NCBI RefSeq assembly: GCF_900110105.1
Contig: NZ_FOCL01000001.1
Location: 868,001-932,000 of the forward strand
Reading direction: 5' to 3'
Origin: Mucilaginibacter gossypiicola
GTDB lineage: Bacteria > Bacteroidota > Bacteroidia > Sphingobacteriales > Sphingobacteriaceae
DNA length: 64,000 nucleotides
Shown: one piece after another, positions 59,230 through 64,000 of the stretch
Layout: the number at the start of each line of letters is the position of its first letter
Numbering within the stretch: the stretch's first letter is position 1
Translations under genes and position numbers: made by a program
The notes under the pieces: model-generated
What the model was told of the DNA's origin: nothing
The model's input: the letters and a program-made list of their open reading frames with translations, nothing else
The model's database searches: none

Positions 59230-60729
59230 ATGATAATGAGAATTAAAACAAGATATAAGATTATAGGGGCGTTTTTTGCAATTTTAATTGTGGCTTCCTG
59301 TAAAAAAAGTAATACGATGCCTGCACAACTTTCACTTGGCAACATAACGGACACTATACCGGAAGCTGGCGGCACTATTGCCTTAAAATTTTCCACTAAT
59401 GCAAGCTGGAGCGTAGATACTTCGGGCATCGGATGGTTACATTTAAATCAGACATCAGGAAATAGCGGTGATGTTGTTGTTAATTTAACAGCCGCGGCAA
59501 ACTCGTCCGGCATGAGCAGATCGGTCCTTTTAAACTTAAGTAGCGGCAACGGGCAAAACAGAAGAATAAGCGTTATACAAAACGCTAAAATTTACCCATC
59601 CTATAACATATCTCCAAAACCAGCGGACGCAAGTGGCATGAGCAGCACCGTGACGCAATTGGCAGCAAATATTAAGATGGGATACAATATATATAATACA
59701 ATGGAGGCGCCCGGTAGCGAAACAGGATGGGGAAACCCGGCGATTAGCCAGCAACTCATTGATTTGGTGAAAAACAGCGGAATGAATGCAGTCAGAATTC
59801 CTGTACAGTATGACATGTCACATATTATTGACCGGTCAAAGGCGAAAATAGATCCGGCCTGGCTCAACCGGCTTAAGGAAGTGGTTCAATACTGTATCAA
59901 TGATAATGTGTATGCAATGGTCGATATCCATTGGGACGGCGGTTGGCTCGATTGTACAGCCACAGGTGCAAAACAGGACTCCATAAATGCCAAGCAAAAA
60001 GCTTATTGGGAACAGATCGCTACGACCTTAAGGGATTTCGACGAACATTTACTGTTTGCAAGTGCCAATGAACCCAACGCAACGGATATACCTACAGCAA
60101 CTGTGTTAATGCGCTATCATCAAACGTTCATTAATGCTGTGCGTAGTACCGGCGGCCGAAACACTTATCGTACCCTCGTAATTCAATCCCCTTCAACGTC
60201 AATAGATTTGGCAAACCAATACCTGAAAGCAAGTAATGTGTATAAGGTAGTGCAGTTACCGGTAGATCCGACACCTAACAAAATGATTCTTGAATTTCAT
60301 TACTATACTCCTTCGAATTTCTGCATTCTTAGTGCCGATGCAAGTTGGGGAAAAGAAAATTATTTTTGGGGGGCCAGCCTCCACACTAAAAATCCGCTTT
60401 TCCTGGACAGAAATTCAGCGGCTTCTACAGAAGAACATTATGTGGACTCCATATTCCATACTGCAAAAGTAAACTTTGTAGATCAGGGTATACCTGTAAT
60501 TATGGGTGAATTCGGGACAGAGTATCATGCGGACAAGTTGAAAGGCTTTCCGGTCGATTCGTTATTGTCTGTAAATTCGCAAATGCACTATTATCGATAT
60601 GTTACACAGCAGGCGAAAACTAACGGCGTACTGCCTTTCCTGTGGGCGAGTGACGTTTTTAACCGTCAAACTAATAAAATCGGCAACCAGCGTACACTGG
60701 ATTCGTTGAAAAGAGGCGGAGGTTTCTGA
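59230..60729 (+). CDS. BACON–GH5 endo-glucanase/xyloglucanase lipoprotein
   Basis: 499 aa. Lipoprotein Cys24 (ILIVASCKK), BACON domain about 33-118 (ASWSVDTSGIGWLHLNQTSG; SVLLNLSSGNGQNRRISVIQ), then GH5 with acid/base Glu281 (ASANEPN) and nucleophile Glu427 (VIMGEFGT). Domain order as in BoGH5A, the surface endo-xyloglucanase of Bacteroides ovatus. The otherwise conserved GWNIGNTLE region reads MGYNIYNTMEA, an unusual change near the active site. End of the susC operon. Confidence 0.93.
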   Translation: MIMRIKTRYKIIGAFFAILIVASCKKSNTMPAQLSLGNITDTIPEAGGTIALKFSTNASWSVDTSGIGWLHLNQTSGNSGDVVVNLTAAANSSGMSRSVLLNLSSGNGQNRRISVIQNAKIYPSYNISPKPADASGMSSTVTQLAANIKMGYNIYNTMEAPGSETGWGNPAISQQLIDLVKNSGMNAVRIPVQYDMSHIIDRSKAKIDPAWLNRLKEVVQYCINDNVYAMVDIHWDGGWLDCTATGAKQDSINAKQKAYWEQIATTLRDFDEHLLFASANEPNATDIPTATVLMRYHQTFINAVRSTGGRNTYRTLVIQSPSTSIDLANQYLKASNVYKVVQLPVDPTPNKMILEFHYYTPSNFCILSADASWGKENYFWGASLHTKNPLFLDRNSAASTEEHYVDSIFHTAKVNFVDQGIPVIMGEFGTEYHADKLKGFPVDSLLSVNSQMHYYRYVTQQAKTNGVLPFLWASDVFNRQTNKIGNQRTLDSLKRGGGF

Positions 60730-60809
60730 TGCATATGCACATTTACCGTAAAAAACTCGATTCCCACACCTGCTATCTGCACCACCCTGCAGGTGACACA
60801 TAAATAGAG

Positions 60810-60867
60810 AGAGTTAGTTGATTATAAGTAAATGCCTGGGGCCTTAACAGGAGGTCCCGGCATTTTT
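60810..60867 (+). terminator. Terminator in direct-repeat copy 1
   Basis: AAATGCC…GGCATTT stem with GGG/CCC pairing around a GCCTTAACAGG core, then T's. One base differs from copy 2. Confidence 0.75.
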
Positions 60868-60990
60868 AAAACAACCACTTCTAATTTCCCTTTATCTACA
60901 ATAGGCTTGGATAAAGGAACTGGGTTTGGTTGAGGTATTTAAAATAACTATTGATAATATCAATATCAGGTAGTTAAAATTAAACAAGCA

Positions 60991-61048
60991 AGAGTTAGTT
61001 GATTATAAGTAAATGCCAGGGGCCTTAACAGGAGGTCCCGGCATTTTT
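60991..61048 (+). terminator. Terminator in direct-repeat copy 2
   Basis: The same 58-bp block, 57 of 58 identical to copy 1, with a longer T-run (8 T). Duplicated by about 181 bp spacing. Confidence 0.75.
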
Positions 61049-61154
61049 TTTGCGGCTAACAGATCTGATTTACGGCGTCTCCGACCGGTTTAATCACTTT
61101 TCTCATCTTGAACAACGTTTGTTAAATTAACAAAGCTTCTTTTAATTTACAGAT

Positions 61155-62015
61155 GTGATCCGGTTTGACTTTTTTAAAAATAAATATGGTAAAGAATTGC
61201 TCATTGATTGCTTTAATGTGGCCGAAATAGCCCATCGAAGCTTATCATTGCAGGAGCTTCACGCAACTTCCTTTTATGAGATGTTTTTCTTTAAAGAAGT
61301 AGCCGGGCACATTTTATTGGAAGATATCAAACTGGAACTTGTCGGACCAGTAGCTTTACTCTTACCTCCTGCCCAACCGCGGCAATGGCACCTGCAAGGT
61401 TCTCCCGAAGGTATGGTTGTAATATTTGAAGGGGAGTTTATGGAGGCTTTTCTTAAAGATAATTATTTCCTGAACCGGCTTTATTACTTTGGCAACTATG
61501 ATGCTTCAGCCACTTTACCCTTAAAAGAAGAAGAAACAAATATATTGCTTGAGTTATCGAAAAACATCAAAAATGAAATTGATCTGCTTGCCACTGATAG
61601 TTATCACTTATTGAGGGCATATCTTTATCAACTGCTTATCCTGGTTAATAGAAGCTATACAGATCATTACCAATTAAAGGGCAACCTTTATCGAAACATT
61701 GAAATTTTAAAATTCAGAGAGTTATTGAGACAGAATATCCGGATGGTGCAAACAGTTAAACAATATGCAGATTTGCTTGGCATTAACCGAAACCGCCTTA
61801 ATCATTTATGCCAGGAAACCTTTGGAAAAAATGCGCTGGCAATAATCCATGATGAATTGCTGAAATCCTGCAAAGGCGATTTATTAACCACCGGCAAAAC
61901 CATTTCGGAAATCAGTTATGAACATAACTTTTCCGCGCCATCTAACTTTGTTCGTTTTTTTAAATCATTAACAAAGCAATCCCCGACCAGTTATCGGCAG
62001 GAGTATGCAAATTGA
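61155..62015 (+). CDS. AraC-family transcriptional regulator
   Basis: 286 aa from a GTG at 61155. N-terminal cupin-like ligand domain (about 1-150), C-terminal AraC HTH pair (about 190-285): YADLLGINRNRLNHLCQETF, then TISEISYEHNFSAPSNFVRF and KSLTKQSPTSYR. Good candidate for regulator of a neighbouring gene; whether it binds the 40-bp element is not shown. Followed 79 nt later by the metallo-hydrolase gene, which may be its target. Confidence 0.92.
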   Translation: MIRFDFFKNKYGKELLIDCFNVAEIAHRSLSLQELHATSFYEMFFFKEVAGHILLEDIKLELVGPVALLLPPAQPRQWHLQGSPEGMVVIFEGEFMEAFLKDNYFLNRLYYFGNYDASATLPLKEEETNILLELSKNIKNEIDLLATDSYHLLRAYLYQLLILVNRSYTDHYQLKGNLYRNIEILKFRELLRQNIRMVQTVKQYADLLGINRNRLNHLCQETFGKNALAIIHDELLKSCKGDLLTTGKTISEISYEHNFSAPSNFVRFFKSLTKQSPTSYRQEYAN

Positions 62016-62094
62016 TAACAACTAAAGCATACTGATAGTATTACCGGTTTTCACAGCGATAGCTTTGCATCGTAATATTTAACTAAATAAAACG

Positions 62095-62919
62095 ATGACA
62101 AATCAACTCCCAAAAGCAACCAGTTACCTTGTAAAGGATAATGGAAATGTAAGAGTTCACACACTGGTATCTCCGGCGCCAATGTTTGCCAATGCAACGC
62201 ATATTATCGAACTGCCAGAAGAATTAATTCTGGTGGATGGACAATTTTTCGCTCAATATGGCCAGGAATTTCGTGCACTGGCCGACAGTCTTCAAAAGCC
62301 TATAACCCGTTTTTATATAACGCATGACCATCCCGACCACTATCTGGGCATGGGCGACGCTTTCGCAGACGTAAAAGTTTATGCGCTGCCGGAAATTATT
62401 GAATCACTATTAAAACACGCCCCAAAGGAGTTGCAGGAAAAGCAACAACAGATGGGTCAGCTGATTGCCAGCAAGCTTGCGCTTCCCACAGAAACCGTTG
62501 AGCCAGGTGAAGAAATGATTGGCGAGATCAAATTTATCTTTGAACGTGTTTTGAATACCGAATCACCCAGCACATTGGTTATTAAACTTCCTGACTTAGG
62601 TATTGTAATTGCCCAGGATATCCTTTACCACGATGCCCATGCTTTTATTACCGGCCCCGTTGACGGCTGGAAGACTGAGTTGATACAACTTAGAGAAGAT
62701 GAAGCATATGATATCATCCTGCCCGGTCACGGAAAACCCGCAGACAAGTCAGCTATCGACAACGCACTGATCTATCTTGATAAGTGCATTGAAATACGTT
62801 CTAAAACAAATGATGCAGAAGAATACAAGCAAGCCTTGTTAGCGGCATATCCTTCTTACGCCGCGGCAAAGCTGATAGATATTTATAGCCCGATCCTATT
62901 TGGCAGCCAAAAACATTAA
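62095..62919 (+). CDS. Metallo-beta-lactamase-fold hydrolase
   Basis: 274 aa with the metal motif THDHPDHYLGMGDAF (about 81-95), later His in ILPGHGKP and Asp in VIAQDILYHDAHAF. Fold class as glyoxalase-II/lactonase-like enzymes. It follows the AraC gene. Substrate unknown; a lactonase-like role is possible. Confidence 0.88.
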   Translation: MTNQLPKATSYLVKDNGNVRVHTLVSPAPMFANATHIIELPEELILVDGQFFAQYGQEFRALADSLQKPITRFYITHDHPDHYLGMGDAFADVKVYALPEIIESLLKHAPKELQEKQQQMGQLIASKLALPTETVEPGEEMIGEIKFIFERVLNTESPSTLVIKLPDLGIVIAQDILYHDAHAFITGPVDGWKTELIQLREDEAYDIILPGHGKPADKSAIDNALIYLDKCIEIRSKTNDAEEYKQALLAAYPSYAAAKLIDIYSPILFGSQKH

Positions 62920-62951
62920 TTAAATACTATCGCGTGCACCTTATTAATAGC

Positions 62952-62990
62952 ACTTAAAAGGCCCTCGCATTCAGCGAAGGCCTTTTAAGT
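62952..62990. terminator. Bidirectional terminator
   Basis: ACTTAAAAGGCC (62952-62963) pairs perfectly with GGCCTTTTAAGT (62979-62990). Separates the plus-strand hydrolase gene from the minus-strand GH2 gene. Confidence 0.9.
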
Positions 62991-63030
62991 TAAATCATAT
63001 CACAGACAGCATTACAACTCTCCACAGGCG

Positions 63031-64000
63031 CTATTTCTCAATTGCTCTAATAGCCAAAGTTGCTTCAGAGAGATCTGCCGAACTAACTGTAAGTTTAATA
63101 TCACCCGCATTGTGGGTGCTCCTGATAACAACCATCGCCTGCCCGTGCCATGCTTTACGTGAGTTACCTGTATACGCGTCAAAATCTTTTACATCGGCAT
63201 TGTCAACCCCGGCTATTGTACCTTGCCCTTCAATCTTAAAATTCAATCGGTTTGCAGCATTCGGCTGAATTACGCTGTCCTTATCGGTTACCTCAATTCT
63301 TACATAGGACAGATCCTGCCCGTTAGCCAGTATTTCTTTGCGATCGGCAATTAATTTGATCTTTGCAGCCTGGCCGGAAGTTTGCAAAACAGCGGATTCT
63401 GTTTCCTTATCATTTTCAACGGCGACTGCCTTTAGGTTTCCGGAAACATAAGGCACTGAAAAAGTAGCTTTATATTCCTGATCTTCTGTTGTAGACTTTT
63501 CGCCGAGAAGTTTGCCATTGAGGTACAGCCTCACTTTGGGATATTTTGAATAAACCTCTACGTCAATATTCTTCCCCTCAAAACCTGGCCAGGTCCAGCT
63601 TTCCCAGGTAGGCCACACCGACCACCAAGTTTCTTTGATTTCCAATGGCTCCGGTCGGGGTTCGCGAACAGCCATATATAACTTATCTTTATTATTGTAC
63701 AGCAGGCTCCTGTAATGTGATATAGGCTTCCTCCATCCCGTTAAATCGATATCACCGCAATAAGCACCATGCCAGGGGAAAAAATCATTTTCCCAATGTT
63801 CTCCGGGCACATCGCCCGAATAATACCAGCGGCCAATTCCAGATTCGCCTAAATAATCTATCGCTGTCCATACAAAATCACCGATGATATAATTATTGTT
63901 TTGTACCAGCTTCCAGTTGGCGAAAGCATCGCGAGGATATGATTCTGTCTGAAAAATAACGCGGGAAGGAATCCTTTTATGATCGGCAGGGGCGCCTTGC
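63031..64000 (-). CDS. GH2 glycoside hydrolase (beta-galactosidase type), C-terminal part, cut by window edge
   Basis: The frame is open from the right window edge to the stop at 63031 (about 323 codons). The upstream part reads IPSRVIFQTESYP and GDFVWTAIDYLGESGIGRWY, the end of a GH2 catalytic barrel; then a DUF4982-like domain (FEGKNIDVEVYSKYPKVRLY) and a Big-like domain (ADRKEILANGQDLSYVRIEV). Probably removes beta-galactose in the xyloglucan/hemicellulose locus. The N-terminus and catalytic acid lie outside the window. Confidence 0.85.
   Translation of the reverse strand, partial: QGAPADHKRIPSRVIFQTESYPRDAFANWKLVQNNNYIIGDFVWTAIDYLGESGIGRWYYSGDVPGEHWENDFFPWHGAYCGDIDLTGWRKPISHYRSLLYNNKDKLYMAVREPRPEPLEIKETWWSVWPTWESWTWPGFEGKNIDVEVYSKYPKVRLYLNGKLLGEKSTTEDQEYKATFSVPYVSGNLKAVAVENDKETESAVLQTSGQAAKIKLIADRKEILANGQDLSYVRIEVTDKDSVIQPNAANRLNFKIEGQGTIAGVDNADVKDFDAYTGNSRKAWHGQAMVVIRSTHNAGDIKLTVSSADLSEATLAIRAIEK

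Larger units (their letters stand above)
60730..61154. other. Intergenic region with duplicated terminator block
   Basis: It contains two copies of a 58-bp direct repeat (60810-60867 and 60991-61048), each with a hairpin and T-run, and the promoter side of the AraC-type gene. No gene seen. Confidence 0.6.

Noticed and set aside
1..64000. CRISPR array, rRNA or tRNA genes
   Set aside because: No regularly spaced repeats, Cas-like genes, tRNA cloverleaf with anticodon or rRNA signature were seen. The tRNA/tmRNA-like 3' end at 39577 has no matching 5' half.

Overview
The window looks like the chromosome of a Bacteroidota bacterium, most likely family Sphingobacteriaceae (Mucilaginibacter/Pedobacter-like). 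This is inferred from SusC/SusD-type outer-membrane glycan uptake, BACON- and IPT-type lipoproteins, Bacteroidota-type tyrosine and serine recombinases, a MobB/MobC mobilization module, Shine-Dalgarno-poor starts and moderate-to-low GC. No rRNA, tRNA or CRISPR array was seen.

Layout. 1-2.06 kb: tyrosine recombinase and ORF6N protein, preceded by two strong stem-loops. 2.5-3.3 kb: a tatA + ECF sigma factor pair. 3.7-9.8 kb: a peptide-export locus with three double-glycine leader peptides (two are tandem duplicates), an HlyD-type adaptor, a C39-peptidase ABC transporter and a convergent TolC-type outer-membrane protein. 10.2-18.75 kb: a mobilizable-element segment with a HEPN-type protein, a divergent XRE regulator, relaxase, MobC, an oriT-like cloverleaf palindrome, three small HTH proteins and unidentified genes, ending at an abrupt junction with a 5'-truncated gene. 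18.9-24.3 kb: a stress/signalling patch with a DoxX-like protein, an ECF sigma factor facing a Tat-exported DUF4142 protein, a metallo-beta-lactamase-fold hydrolase, a response regulator, a second tatA + ECF sigma pair, an XRE regulator and a Met-rich secreted protein.

25.3-29.2 kb: a stressosome operon (RsbR, RsbS, RsbT, GHKL-PP2C phosphatase) whose last gene joins an RsbT/RsbW-like domain to a histidine kinase. 29.3-39.1 kb: housekeeping and stress genes: DUF2252, a candidate CE-clan (Ulp1/YopJ-like) cysteine protease, a DksA-like protein, a flavodoxin-fold protein, a low-affinity iron permease-like protein, an overlapping three-gene operon (HD hydrolase, DUF1543, FAD-dependent protein) and a cold-shock protein. 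39.5-40.3 kb: a decayed serine recombinase ending in a tmRNA-3'-end-like sequence with a terminator.

40.6-64.0 kb: a polysaccharide-utilization locus that fits xyloglucan or a related beta-glucan/hemicellulose: GH29 fucosidase, two GH5 enzymes (one with a ricin-type lectin domain, one with BACON), carboxylesterase, GH39, GH31 with PA14, SusC, SusD, an IPT-repeat surface glycan-binding lipoprotein, an AraC regulator, a second metallo-hydrolase and the C-terminal part of a GH2 enzyme cut by the window edge. The divergent GH31 and SusC genes share a near-perfect 40-bp element present as an inverted pair, the best candidate for the locus operator. Functions are from motif reading by eye; no database search was possible.
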